DNA from: Zeugodacus cucurbitae
Taxonomy: Eukaryota > Arthropoda > Insecta > Diptera > Tephritidae
Assembly: GCF_028554725.1 (NCBI RefSeq)
Contig: NC_071669.1
Span: forward strand, 54,903,001-54,967,000
Direction of reading: 5' to 3'
DNA: 64,000 bases
A model generated the notes under the pieces. It did not search any database. It was not told the DNA's origin and saw only the letters and a program-made list of their open reading frames with translations. The position numbers and the translations under genes were made by a program. Positions 25,459 through 37,629 of the stretch are shown one piece after another. Position 1 is the stretch's first letter; each line of letters starts with the position of its first letter.

Positions 25459-25564
25459 GAAAAAACGAAATTTTCAAAAATAATAATAATATTTTTTTCT
25501 TTATTCGGAACTCCTCCTAGTACAAATTTTGGTTCAGTAGTTGGTCGAAAACCCCCTATTGTAT

Positions 25565-26165
25565 AAAAGTGTCTTACATAGACGCGGCATAGAGTTGACT
25601 AGGCTTTAATAACGGCTTTTGGGTATTTCTTTCCTAGAATCCTACACTAAGCCTGGTTTGGCTTTTCTGACTTCTTTCTTAATATCACGCCATAGCTTAT
25701 CTATGGAATTGAGGTCGGACGATTCCGCAGGCCAAGGCACGACCTTAATCCCTTTGATACGAAACTACTCTTTGGCTAGCCGACTTGTACGTTTCGGGTC
25801 ATTATCGTGCTAGAAAACCCATTTCCTTTTCTGTATAAAGTAACATGGTGCTATTTAAAATATCAACGTAGACTTGTTGATCCATGTCAGTGTATATACG
25901 ATGTATGGACCTAGCATCATAAAAATAAAGGACAAGCCTAAACTGATATTTTTGATCCTCTATGTTTTACCGTTATCGTAGTGTGTCTAGGGCGGTATTC
26001 AATCTTCGGTGGGCGACACATACTGTCGTGAATCTGTGCCTCCAAAAAGAACTATTTTACTTTCATCTGTCCATAAAATATTTCGTCACTTTTCCAATTT
26101 TAATGATAAGACTCCAACGCACGCACTATTATTATTTTGAACACAACTGTAGATCTCATGTTGAT
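25565..26165 (-). pseudogene. Tc1-type transposase remnant
   Basis: Minus-strand reading in several frames gives KVVLFGGTDSRQYVSPTED-like text (about 26060-26000), a QHDND block near 25800 with the catalytic Asp, RIKGIKVVPWPAESSDLNSI (about 25760-25710) and DKLWRDIKKEVRKAKPGL (about 25700-25640). This is the classic DD34E region of Tc1 transposases: QHDNDPKHT, then SPDLNPIE-type. Stops and frameshifts are present and no inverted ends were found. Confidence 0.7.
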
Positions 26166-27110
26166 CTTAATTCTCTCCCATAAAATTCCGTTCATCATTG
26201 GTTTCGGCTGAAGAGTCATGGTAAAGTTGAATACCATGTATTTTGAGACAATATTAACCCTTTGTTTTATCTGGGTCATTTTGACCCCGTTTCTATGAAT
26301 ATGTTATGTGTTTCTAGCATTATTTATTGGTTATGTCGTTTTCTCTTTCGCCTAACTTGTGTTAAACCAGCAATACTTCTTCATAATCCTTAAGTTAACC
26401 TTCGGCTGTCAATAGAAAAGCGCCAACGATTGAAAATAATTACATTAAACAACCTTGCTTGCAGAGAGTAGACACCTATTCAAAAAGCATTACTGCGACT
26501 ATTTCGCAGACATAAATTTAATTATGCGAAAAATCGTTAGTGGGTTGTTGATGGCACGTAAAACACAGTGCTAAAGTCTACACAAAGACACCAGGCACTC
26601 GTGCGCAGCAAAAGGAAGAATTGTAACTAAGATAGGAAAGATGAAAGAAGAAAGAGGAAGGTGGAGAAAGTTGAGATGAAAGATGAGGAAAGAGCGTAAG
26701 GGTGTGTGCGTGTTCTTTGTGTGAGAGCTTTGAATTCAATATGGGGTTAACTTGCCACATTCAAGTGGCATATCAATTTGCCCATAACAGCCCCAAATTG
26801 ACTTCCGTAAATCCCTTCTGTAATGCGGATTGATTCGCTTCACTTTTAACATACCAAAAACAAAATAAAAAACGAAAACGAAAACAAAGAACAAATCTTA
26901 AGTGGCAGGAAGTTGGCGTTTCCTTCCTTCCAGCGAAAGGCATGAATCATACAGTAATCCCCCCTTTTTGAACAATAATATTTGCCTACTTCAAAAAAAA
27001 AAAACAATAACAAAAAAAACGGCTTGTAACCCTTTTTGCCGCAAATCAAATAAACTTATTTACTTACGAAAGGTCAACTCAACAGTACTCTGCTGCCGGT
27101 TAATTTACCA
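26166..27110. other. Intronic DNA, GA-rich tract
   Basis: Contains a purine-rich GAAAGA-type run at 26633-26700 and an (AAAAACGAAAAC)-like stretch near 26860-26890. No gene recognised. Confidence 0.5.
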
Positions 27111-27764
27111 TGAATAAAATAATTGTTTATATAATTTTAAAAGATAAACAACAACAACAAAAGTTTGTTGATTTTTTAAATGTTTCACATACATATCTGC
27201 ATATAGGTTTAAAATTCGGTTCATAACCATTTGGTCGTTATGAAGCATTTAAAGATATTAAATAATTGTAAAGTAATTACCATAAACTGTACAGAATTCT
27301 CCCTTCGCACGACAGTCGGTTCAAAGTAACTTAAATGGATCCGAATTTATAGTCGGGGGAAATCGGTTAATAATTCCCTACTATAATAGTGGCTATTGAG
27401 CAAAGCGAAAACTAGCCAGATTTCAGTTTCTTTTAGTTTGTGCGTTGTAATATTACCAGCGTTAAAACAAAAATTGAAGGTTGCCGCCTATTTGAAAATT
27501 TTTAAACGAATAAAAAAATTATTATTTAAAACACAAAAAACTCACGTTGTTCGAGGAGATGTACAGTTGAAAATATTTTTAACATTTAGATTTTTTAAGT
27601 TTAAATATTTTTTAGTAAGGTTGCCATATGTTTATAATTTTATCAATTAAAGTTTTAAAATAAATAAAATATGGCCTATGCAGGTTTAATAATAAATATT
27701 TTACATTTTATTTGGTCAAACGTTGCCATCTGATTAATTTTTGTTGGTAAATGATTCGGAAAGT
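27111..27764. repeat. Segment duplicated at 32840-33520
   Basis: Long stretches match 32840-33520 in the same order, for example GATAAACAACAACAA versus GATAAACAGCAACAA, and GGTTTAATAATAAATATTTT followed by TTTATTTGGTCAAACGTTGC in both. Part of the GTTGCCA-rich zone described in the findings. Confidence 0.6.
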
Positions 27765-29560
27765 TTTTCCATTTAGACGGCAACATCATAATACCTGCCT
27801 CGTAGAAGCCCCCCTCCTTATTTGCGAAGTACTCGGACAGCCACTTCTCACAAGCCTCTTTTTTGAGTTCAACTTTACACAACCAAGGGCGTTCGCCATG
27901 GACAGGACCAGGTGGTAAACACTTGGCGTTATGTCTAGGCTATTTGGTAGATCCCATCCGAGCTCCCGTAGCTTCTGACGAGTCACTACACCCTTCCTGT
28001 TGGCCAATTCTGGACGCTTTTGGTCGATAGCCTGCTTCAAACGGTCCAGTTGTTCACAGTAGATGGTAGAATTAAGCGTCTGGCCATTTGGAAGCAGCTA
28101 ATAGTGGATGATTCCCTTCCAATCCCACCAAACACACAGCAAAACCGTCCTCGCCGTCAATCCCGGTTTGGCCACTGTTTGGGACGATTCACCGGCCTTC
28201 GACAACGACCCTTTTCGCTTGATATTGTTGTATGTGATCTATTTTTCGTCGCCAGTCCCCATCCGCTTCAAAAATTGGTCGAGTTCGTTCCGTTTCAGCA
28301 GCATATTGCAGGTGTTGATTCGGGCCAGAAGTTTATTTTGCGTCAAATCTTTTTTGTGTATCCAGTCTTCTGCAGATCAAAATTGGGGTCTCTCATCCGA
28401 GGCTGTTGCTTCCTTTTCATTGGGGGGTGTTTTTATGTGGTGGGTCCCAAACCCTACGCACAACCGCATAAGCGGGTTTCGCCTTCTCACTTTAGCTCGC
28501 CTCCAAACGGATGTCTGTTGGCTACCCAGAGGATACTTGGTCTAAGACCGGAAGTCGTGAGCTGCTTGAGCCAGATGTAAAAGAATCGTGCCTGGCCACT
28601 CCCAAGTGAATGACAGTCAGAAACTTTCCTCACTTGTACAGCTACTGGCGTACGCCGATGATATCGATATCATTGGAAACAACACCCGCGCCGTTAGTTC
28701 TGCTTTTTCCAGACTGGATAAGGAAGCGAAGCGTTTGGGTCTGGTGGTGAACGAGGACAAGACGAAGTATCTCCTGTCATCAAACAAACAGTCAGCACAC
28801 TCGCGTCTTGGCTCCCACGTCACTGTTGACAGTCATAACTTTGAAGTTGTAGATAATTTCGTCTCCCTGGGAACCAGCATTAACAATGTCAGCCTGGAAA
28901 TCCAACGCAGAATCACTCTTGCCAACAGGTGCTACTATCGACTAAGTAGGCAATTGAAAAGTAAAGTTCTCTCTCGACGAACAAAAACCAAACTCTACAA
29001 GTCGCTCATCATTCCCGTCTTACTTTACGGTGCAGAAGTGAGGACGATGACAACGTCCGATGAGACGGCACTAAGAGTTTTAGAGAGAAAGGCTTTGCGG
29101 AAGATTTATGGTCCCTTAAACGTTGGCAACGGCGAATACCGCAGACGATGGAACGATGAGCTGTACGAGTTATACGACGACATAGACATAGTCCAGCGAA
29201 TAAAAAGACAGCGGTTACGCTGGCTAGGTCATGTTGTCCGAATGGACGAAAGCGCTCCAGCTCTGAAAGTATTCGATGCAGTACCCGCTGGTGGAAGCCG
29301 AGGAAGAGGGAGACCTCCGCTTGGAATAACCAATTGGCGCCAAACTGCCAGAAGGAGGGATACGTGGCGCGCTGTTGTGAACTCGGTTATAACCGCGTAA
29401 ACGGTGTCTACGCCAGTCAAGAAGAAGAAGTCTTCTGCAGATGGCTGAAAATGGTTTGGGGACTAACCCTCATCTCTTGGGCGATGTCATGAGATGCCAC
29501 ATGCCGGTCTAAGTCGATATTTGCCAACCTTATATCTTCCATTGTCTGTAAACATTTTTG
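27765..29560 (-). pseudogene. Mariner element remnant, split by a LINE insertion
   Basis: Minus strand. The N-terminal helix-turn-helix part lies at 29443-29560 (LANIDLDRHVASHDIAQEMR then VSPQTIFSHLQKTGYTKK across the insertion) and the catalytic and C-terminal part at 27765-28364: QKRPELANRKGVV, RQKLRELGWDLPNS, a SVYHLVLSMANALG block matching the mariner D-Y-HLF region, then SKKEACEKWLSEYFANKEGG and FYEAGIMMLPSKWKN. The catalytic triad is not intact: the first D block reads poorly and the SPDLAP-like block is altered. Frameshifts are present. Confidence 0.75.
28378..29429 (+). mobile_element. RTE-like LINE insertion (copy 4) inside mariner, 13-bp target duplication
   Basis: The direct repeat GTCTTCTGCAGAT at 28365-28377 and 29430-29442 brackets it, so it landed in the mariner. 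A frame of 270 codons (28588-29400) contains the catalytic reverse-transcriptase box LLAYADDIDIIGNNT near 28632, then RLGLVVNEDKTKYLLSS, LANRCYYRLSRQLKSKVLSR, a WNDELYELYDDIDIVQR block, RLRWLGHVVRMDESAPALKV and GITNWRQTARRRD, stop. About 13 residues (RWKDQ..DLSSL in other copies) are missing after GRGRPPL. The tail is GAAGAAGAA. Bases 28378 to about 28618 do not read as reverse transcriptase and look like a different repeat. No endonuclease domain, so not autonomous. Confidence 0.87.
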
Positions 29561-31112
29561 TTTTGTGTCTATGTACCTAGAGAGTGATGTGAATCCTCGT
29601 AACGCCCAGTTAAGTTTTAGGCTTTCTGCCCATTATAGGGGTCGAAAATTTTGAAAATCTATTATTGATTATTAAAGTTCCTTATGCATAAGTTCATGTG
29701 TATATCGATTTAAATTAGCGAAAAGGTAGAAGGGTTGCCACATGTTTGAAAATACTGTGTAAAAAACGATTTTTAATGGAATTATTAACAAACTGATAAG
29801 GCACTTATAATTGAAAATATATTTTAACAGTGTTGCCATCTTTTTAAATTTGTTAATTCAATTTCCACGATCATAAACATCATAAAGTCCCACTGGTAAT
29901 TTTTTAACAGTGTTGATATCGATTAAAAATAGCTTTTTACAATAAAATTGATAAATTGCATTCAATTTTATGCTGTAGAAATTTAAAAAGTATTGGAGAA
30001 ATATTTGAATCATATAGAAATACATTCAAAGAATGACTAGCACTCACGTTCTCTTTTGACACTTTTAAATGTCAAAAACAAAGACTGTGAACGATTGATA
30101 TTTGTTTAAAAATATGTATAAGTATATATAGCCCGTATAAATATATATATACATCTGGTATATGAGTGCTGATAGATTGCCAAACAGGTTTTTTTATTGT
30201 TATTTGTCGTCTTTCTCCAACTTATATTTACATAAATTTCGTTATTTGTTCTGTTGTAAGTAAAGATTTTTTTCTGTTTTTTTTTTTTTTTACTAACGGT
30301 AATGAATATTTAATATATACTATGTATGTATGTATGTACAGCTGCTTGTACATATGTATTATTAAGCATATATGTAAGTATATTTGAAATTGGGTAACTT
30401 TAATTTGCCTGCTCGTTGGCTTGTGTTTGTTTTTTATTGCTTAAACTAAACACTGCCGCGCTGCTTTAAAGGCAGGCGTGTCTGCAGGAAGGGGTTCATT
30501 GTCGAAAATGTCCGGATTTCGCGTGTAACGTGCCCTTTATGTTTTATTTACGACGGAAACATTTGTAAACATAAAAAAAAAAAATTTAATTATCCCATTT
30601 TTTCTGTCTGTTTTCCGTTTGCTTTTTTTTTGTGCTTCCTTTGTTTCTGCTTCGCAAACTCAAACCTCGGCGCAAGTCTTCGCGGCGTGTGTCACTTACA
30701 CACATACATATGGGAACGGATACAGGCGGCTTCGGTAAAAGGATAAATTGTTAAATGACAACAGAACGACGCTTTAAACACATTTACCAAATCACAAATT
30801 AACATGAGCGCGGAGAAAATGGAAAACAAATATTTAATTAACTTTAAGAATAACAGAGCCTAATTGCCGTCTAAAGAGTGTATATCAAGCACACACACAT
30901 ACACAGCAATGCACTAATATAACGGTTTTGTAATTAAGCATGATTGCTTAGCCAGGTCGCGCGCGTTTTTTTTCTTTTTTCTTCATTTTTTTGTGATTTT
31001 TGTAAATGACACTCTCTCACCGAAAAGCATTTAGTGCGTGTCTGTTTTAAAGTAAGAAAATATATTTGTTTGTTGAAAACATAAGTCTGTCATCACAGCT
31101 GTTGTTTTTTAT
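29561..31112. other. Intronic DNA with GTTGCCA words and a CG-richer island
   Basis: 29640-29960 carries GTTGCCA-type words like those at 33-34 kb. The part at 30450-30800 is less AT-rich and contains several splice-like sites on the minus strand (for example CCCCTTCCTGCAG), but no convincing exon. Confidence 0.4.
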
Positions 31113-32297
31113 TATACTCTCGCAACAAATGTTGCTAAAGAGGGTATTATAGTTTTGTTCACATAACGGTTGTTTGTAACACCCAAAACTAAACGAGTTA
31201 GATATAGGGTTATATATACCAAAGTGATCAGGGTGAAGAGTGGAGTTCAAATCCGAATGTCTGTCTGTCCGTCCGTCCGTCTGTGCAAGCTGTAACTTGA
31301 GTAAAAATTAAGATATCTTGATGAAACTTGGCACACTTATTTCTTGGCACCATAGGAAGGTTGCTTTCGAAAATGAGCAAAATCGGACCACTGCCACGCC
31401 CACAAAATGGCGAAAACCGAAAACACATAAAGTGCCATAACTAAGCCATAAATAAAGCTATCGAAATAAAATCGCACTATGAAGGGGCATATTTGGAGGT
31501 AATTCTTTTGGGGAAGTGGGCGTGGCACCGCCCCCAAATCGGTTTTTTGTACATATCTCGCAAACCAATAGAGCTATATAAAGCAAACTTTCTGCACTCG
31601 TTTTTTTTAGCTACTTCCTAATACAGTCCAAAAATGAAAGAAATCGGATTATAACCACGCCCACTTCCCATACAAAGGTTAGGTTGAAAATTACTAAAAG
31701 TGGGTTAACTCACTAACGAAAAACGACAGAAACACTAAATTTCACATAAGAAATGGCATATGGAAGCTACACTCAGATTTTTTTACAAAATGGAAAATGG
31801 GCGTGGCATCGCCCACTTATGGGTCCAAAACCATATCCCAGGAACTACTCGACCGATTTCAATGAAACTTAGTTTGTAATAGTTTCCTTACCTCCAAATA
31901 ATATGTTGTAAAAATTGGCCAAATCGCTTCACAACCACGCCTACTTCCTATATACCAGAACTTTGAAGACAATCTGAATCGTTTACTTTACAATATATAA
32001 AGTAAGCACTAGTGAAGATATCGGTGCAGAACTTTGCACAAATACTATGTTAATAGTGTGGCAGCCCCATTCTAAAAATCGCCGAAATCGGACCATAGGT
32101 TTTTAAGGCCCCATATATCGAACACAAGGACCTCAGTGCTTCTAACCTAATATTAGGGTTTCCCACTTTCCATGGACTTTATACCATATATATGAAGAAT
32201 ATGTGGGTCAAATTGTCTATTATATACTATTGAATAAATAAATTGCGAGAGTATAAATTGTTCGGTCATAACCGAACTTAGCCCTTCCTTACTTGTT
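31113..32297 (+). mobile_element. DINE-1-like element, copy D
   Basis: Starts TATACTCTCGCAACAAATG with the dyad partner TTGCTAAAGAGGGTA, has the CTGTCTGTCCGTCCGTC tract at 31260, and ends with TTGCGAGAGTATAAA, the hairpin GTTCGGTCATAACCGAAC and CCTTCCTTACTTGTT. Very close to copy A over its whole length. No coding capacity. Confidence 0.8.
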
Positions 32298-34650
32298 ATT
32301 TTTGTTTTTCATTTATATTTTTTTATTTTTATTTCATCTTTTTCCTGCTTGATTTACAATTAATTATCCTGAAAGCTTTTTAATCTCTTTTAAACCCCAA
32401 ATCCGTTCATTTCGTCTGCTTGCCGCGCAGTTATCTAAGATCGTTACTCAACTGTAGTGTGCGCTCACCCTAATGTTTTCATATCGCTGTCGCATTGTAA
32501 ATATTTATGTTTGATTGTGCTCTTTGTTAATTTGAATTTAATATCATTCAACTAAATGTGCGTCTTTCTTGGAGCACACTAAATGCGTAAGTTTCTTCAG
32601 TCTTTAACCTTTTCACAAAATGAAAATGAGGTTGCTTTCAGTTGAAATATGTCACTTGCATATGAATTATTATTAAAAATGAGAATAATATATTTTAGTT
32701 TACTGTAAAAAACATGGTTTCAATATATTTTTATATAGGAAAAATATTTAAGACCTTTATTTTCTATCATCATATTCTGGGCTTCTTTCTGATCTTGTGA
32801 AAAATATATTTCAGTAAAATAAAGTTTTTGCAAATTCCTTATATTTTACATAATTTTGAAAGATAAACAGCAACAAAAGTTTGGTGAATTCTGAAATGGT
32901 TCACATATCAACATAGAGTTTTAGAGTTCATTTCATAACAATCAGGGTCCCTATAAAACAGTTAATCATTTAAAGAATTGCAGTCTGAACAGATTTTTGG
33001 TTTGATTGCTGTAATATTTGTTAGGAAAATTTAATGTGAAAAATTACCACTGAAAATTATAAAAAAATAGCTGGTTTATGCAATTGTAAAACTTGGTAAT
33101 TTTAACAGAGTTGCCACTTGTTTACAATAATAAAATATTATATTTATAAGTATGTAGTATGTGTATTAAACTAAAAAGAAGTTGCGAATTTTAAAGTTAA
33201 AATATTGTTTAGCAAGGTTGCCATATGTTTATAATTTTTTTTGTCGAATTAAATTTTTTTATTAATAAACATTTTGGATTTTATTTGTTCAAGCGTAGCC
33301 ATCTGAATAATTTTTTCTGGTAAAATTTCAAAGAATTTTAAAGTTAAAATATTTTTAGCAAGGTTGTCATATTTTTATAATTTTTTCTAATTAAATTTTT
33401 AAAATAAATGAAATATGACCTGCTTAGGTTTAATAATAAATATTTTAGATTTTATTTGGTCAAACGTTGCCATCTGATCAATTTTTTCTGGTAAATTATT
33501 CGGAAAGTTTTGAAAACTGTCATGATGTTTTTTATATTTGTTTTCAAAATTTCAAAAAAATAGCAACACTTTTTATTTATACATTTCTTTTAAAGAAGTT
33601 TAAATTAATGTATATATTTTTTTATATTGTATTATTATTTTTTATTTTAAATTTTAAAATAGGTGGCAACACTTTTTTGCTTTTTAAATTTTTCTTAAAC
33701 ATATTTCTTTCAAACTAGTATTAAATAATGTTGTTTTTTTTTTAATTTTTTGTATTTAAAATTTTGAAATAGGTGGCAACATTTATTTGCTTTATACATT
33801 TCTTTAAACATATTTTCATTAATGTGAACATTATAGTATTTTATTATTTTTGACATATTTTTTTAATGTTTAACAAAATTTAAAATAGCTGGCAACCCTT
33901 CTACAACCATTTGTAACTTGTTTAAACAGTTTATTTATTAAAATTAACAAGTTGCAACCCTATGCAGGTATAATACTGAAGATCTCTTATCCTTTTCTGT
34001 TTGAGGAAGCACTTGTTGTTATTCAACAGCTATTTTATCAATTAATTGCACATTTTTTAAGTTGGCAACCCTTGCAAATTAAACATTATTATACAATATG
34101 GTTAATAATATTATAAAATTAAAAATCATTCTCTGGTTTGATTTTGCAATAATTTCTCAACCTTTTAAATTTTATGGAATTTTTACATAGTTGGCAACAC
34201 TGCCAGAAAAAATGTATTTTCAATTGCAAATATTTTTGAACCTCTAATAATTTTTAGTGTTTCTTCATTCTGTAATTTTTTAAATAATTATTAAAATAAA
34301 TAAAAAAATATGGCAACCTTGTAACTTTTAACAGTTCGAATATTACACCGAAGAATCCGAAAAAATTGCATTTTTTTTCGTTTTCTGCTGCTTTTGTGAC
34401 GAAATTTTGTTCGTCACACCATTTCGTTGCAATCTCTTGATTTTACTTTACTAGTGTGCCTAAAAAAATTTTAAAAGTAAAAGCTTCAAACTTCAAGCCA
34501 AAACCGCTTTCGTGTACCACACTGCGTATGAGTAATTTCAATGATGTGGAAACAGATATCACTCATACGCCCCGGTGTTCAGAAATTTATTTACTGTGCT
34601 TAAATACATAAAAAGTGATAGGAATTTGAATTTAATCAGACTTGCCACCT
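32298..34650. repeat. GTTGCCA/TGGCAAC-studded AT-rich zone
   Basis: From about 33110 to 34640 the word GTTGCCA or its complement TGGCAAC recurs every 60-140 bp in otherwise AT-rich DNA: forward-type words at 33112, 33213 and 33464, reverse-type words near 33665, 33774, 33892, 34061, 34191 and 34312. 32840-33520 duplicates 27111-27764. 32298-32840 has no recognised content. Confidence 0.55.
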
Positions 34651-35477
34651 CAGTGAGTTTATAGAATTGTTAAAATATAAAAATTTAAAGGTTTTGAATC
34701 AAATATTATATATTCATGTAAATATAGCTTCTGCCGGGCACTTTGTAGTTGAAAATACTTAAAAATCGTAAATTCGAAAATTTTATATTTTATAAATGCA
34801 CAGTTGCGTAGTAGACACCTCCACCGAGTATTCTCACGTCTCAAGCGATTATGCTGCGTCAGCATAGAAAGCATACTTGTATTTACATGTGTTTGTATGT
34901 ATCGGGTTTCATTCACGAAACTCTTTGGCAAAACAAAGTTCGCACAAGGTTAACCTGCCCTTCACAAAGCGTGTCTGTGTATGCAGGTGTTGTAAATGCA
35001 AATGCGATTTGATAGTCATTTAGCAATTATCTACCGAAATTCAAGTACAATTCCCAGTGACTGCATGCAAATTTCCGTGTGTGCGTAAAGTCAAATCCAT
35101 CTCGTTGGTACACGACACTGAGCGCAACAGGTGATTCGATTTCTGCGTAGCTGTCAGTCTTGCTAACGAAGCTAAATTATACCGAGAAATTGAGTAGAGT
35201 ACCTTCCTGCATAAGAACGTGTTTGTGGCAATATTTGAAAGTGACTTAATTTCTTAAGTCTTCTTACTTTCACGAGAAGTTCATTTTATAATTAATGTAC
35301 CACACTAACTCAACTTACTTCTCTACTTGGAGAAAGGGTTTCAGAAGATGTTTTTCTTCACACTTCTAATAGCGGTTTATTTAGTTTGGAAATTGTGGTT
35401 CAGTTCTAGAAATTTGTATCAACACTATCCTTTGGAGAATGAATTACTGGAGGAACTCAAACATCAAGGCTGTTGTA
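34651..35477. other. Intronic DNA without recognised gene
   Basis: A minus-strand frame of 90 codons at 34659-34931 and a 51-codon plus-strand frame starting at the ATG at 35348 with a hydrophobic N-terminus (MFFFTLLIAVYLVWKLWF) are open, but neither is recognised. Confidence 0.35.
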
Positions 35478-36340
35478 AATTCAGTAACCCGCTGGACGCA
35501 TAGAAGATGGCTTAGCCATTAATTCCAGTAAGACTGAGCTGGTATTATATAATTCCATACTCCGCTCCCCCTTCATTGCGAGACTCCAGTCTGCAACCCG
35601 TGGAGGTGAAATACCTGAGGTTTATCCTAGACAGGAAGCTTTCGTGGAAGCCAAACATTGAGAAAGGCTTCAGTAGCCCTTTACTGTTGTAGAGGGGCTA
35701 CTGAAAAAAAGTGGGGACTCTCACCATGGATTCGATGACAGTACGCTCTAAGCTAGTAAGGGAGTGCCTAACATCGTTATTGGTAGCTTCGAATTACTTT
35801 AACTATAATCCGACTTGTGTGGGTACCCGGTCACCGTGGAATCGCTGGGAACTGCAAAGCGAATTGGCTTGCAAGCGAGGGTACCCTAGCAACATTGACG
35901 CCGATGTGGAGGCGTGTGGACAGTCCGTGGTCCACTTGCGCTAGAGCGCTGGACACACTGTCTTCCAGTGAGCTCGTCAAACGCTGGGGAACAACGAGCA
36001 CCTGCGCAGTAGCGAGGTCTTTCTGGCCAACGTTGGATCGAAAAGCTGTTGTCGCTTAGTAAAGCTCATCTCTCCGCGATCATTGGTGTGCTGACTAGTC
36101 ATTGCTAATTAGGCACACACACGGTGAGCCCAGGGATCAAGTCAGACGCTAGTTGCCAAAGACGAAGAGGAATCATCCAAGCAATTCCTCCTTCAATGTC
36201 CAGCATTCGAAAGACTTAGGTTGAAGCAGCTCGGTAGGCATATCTTCGGCAAACCAAGTAAAGTGACTGGGATCGATATTGGGCGACTTAAGAACTTTAT
36301 TACAGAGTCCAAGCGCTTTGTCGCATCATAAGGGTCTTAG
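35478..36340 (+). pseudogene. RNase H-bearing LINE remnant, internally deleted
   Basis: Plus-strand text in shifting frames: NSSKTELVL (reverse-transcriptase region, about 35520), RGATEKKWGLSP (about 35690), then after a deletion WVPGHRGIAGNCKANWLASE (35818-35880, the last catalytic part of RNase H), CAVARSFWPTLDRK (about 36005-36046), and a C-terminal zinc-finger-like tail with SSKQFLLQCPAFERLRLKQL (36175-36235) and FGKPSKVTGIDIGRLKNFIT (36245-36305). The tail ends at a stop near 36330. I/R1/LOA-type LINE from memory of the family. Broken by stops and frameshifts. Confidence 0.7.
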
Positions 36341-37127
36341 CGATCCGTTAGGATCCGGGTGTCACAATGGACAGTCCTTAGAAATCTGTGTTGACTCGGT
36401 ATATCCGACATGATTGAAATGATTGATACATGAAAATGTATAAAAAATATCCAGATGCTGTCAATATCTACCCACCCATATCGAAAAACTTTCATATTTA
36501 TTTTATTAAATTTCTTATTTTATTTAGAGCTTTTGTGTTTTAAAATTTATTTTACAGCTTAATATAATTTATTACTAATTCACAAAATGAATGTGGTGTG
36601 ATTGAGCGTTGCGTTGCTATTGTAGCATTCCAAATTTTTGTATGAAAATAATTGCTTAAAATTCGTAGCAATTCGTAGAAAAGTAGATAGACGTTTTGAG
36701 CTTTCAGTGTTTAATTGAATTTCCAACGCAAACTTCAATGCTTAAATGTTCACAGAAAAACAAAATTAAAGTGGCTATATTGTGACTTAAAGACCGCAAT
36801 TACTGTTTCGGAAAACTTAAATAAATTAATTTATTCGAAGTGAAAGCTCTTTCAAAAGCTTTCACTAAAACTATACTATCAGAGCTTTTAATTTGTGATT
36901 TATTTGAAATTAAAAAAGGCAAAAATTTTCGCTTCCAACATTCTTTAAGATGCTAGTATATACAGAATGAGTATGTGTGTAGAGATTTCACCTGTTGCTT
37001 GCTTGCAGCTTTCTCAAGCGCACATACCGTGCAATGAAATGCAATGTACCCGAAGTGAAGTTGCGCAATTCCAAAGCGTCACATTCACATTTATTTGCGC
37101 TAATTAGTGGCAACAACATTTACCTAC
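36341..37127. other. Intronic AT-rich DNA
   Basis: No gene recognised. Confidence 0.5.
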
Positions 37128-37210
37128 CTCTTGTCACTTGTGTGGTGCCCTCACGCTGTGTGATCATCAGCTTTTGACACATGGTGCGAATCATGATCAC
37201 CACTGCTTTG
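37128..37210 (-). CDS. Nested neuropeptide-type GPCR, helix 8 exon
   Basis: Minus strand, 83 nt; acceptor GCTTCACTTTTGCAG just above 37210, donor AGAG|GTAGGT just below 37128. It completes the Arg split by the TM7 exon (CG|C) and reads KAVVIMIRTMCQKLMITQRE then GTTQVTR, ending in phase 1. QNFR followed by a basic amphipathic stretch with a Cys is the usual membrane-parallel helix 8 of class A receptors. Splice phases agree on both sides. Confidence 0.85.
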
Positions 37211-37629
37211 CTGCAAAAGTGAAGCCAAAAAGTTAAAAAGAGAATATGCAAGAAAAGCCAAGTAAATTTTAATTCTACTATATATTCAGGAATCTAAGTA
37301 AATATGTAATTAAATTGAAATTACTATTCATTGGGGAGTGATTATGGTGAATGCCTATTAATTGAAATGTATTTACTAAATTTTAAAGCATTATGGTGGT
37401 TCAGAGGTTCTTAAGCGGAGCGCTATTTTTAGTTATGGAAATTGAAAAAAGTAAGATGTGTTTTGTTTAGTGCCCAAAATCGATATTATTGGTTAGTTTA
37501 TTCACAATCGGACATTGTTAGGGTGTGTTGCAAAGAGGTCAAAGTTCAGTTTATTCAATGAAAATTATTATTTCAATAGTATTATATTGGGTACATCTAC
37601 TCTCTTTCTCTATCTAAAAAGTAATTTGT

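Noticed and set aside
30440..30500. Possible alternative last GPCR exon on the minus strand (CCCCTTCCTGCAG acceptor, 13 codons, stop)
   Set aside because: Phase is compatible, but the peptide is very short and unrecognised; the exon at 17726-17835 is longer and better formed. Could still be an alternative end.
35348..35503. Short plus-strand frame with a hydrophobic N-terminus (MFFFTLLIAVYLVWKLWF), possibly a cytochrome P450 anchor
   Set aside because: Only about 51 codons, no P450 motif follows, and it runs into LINE sequence; homology cannot be supported.
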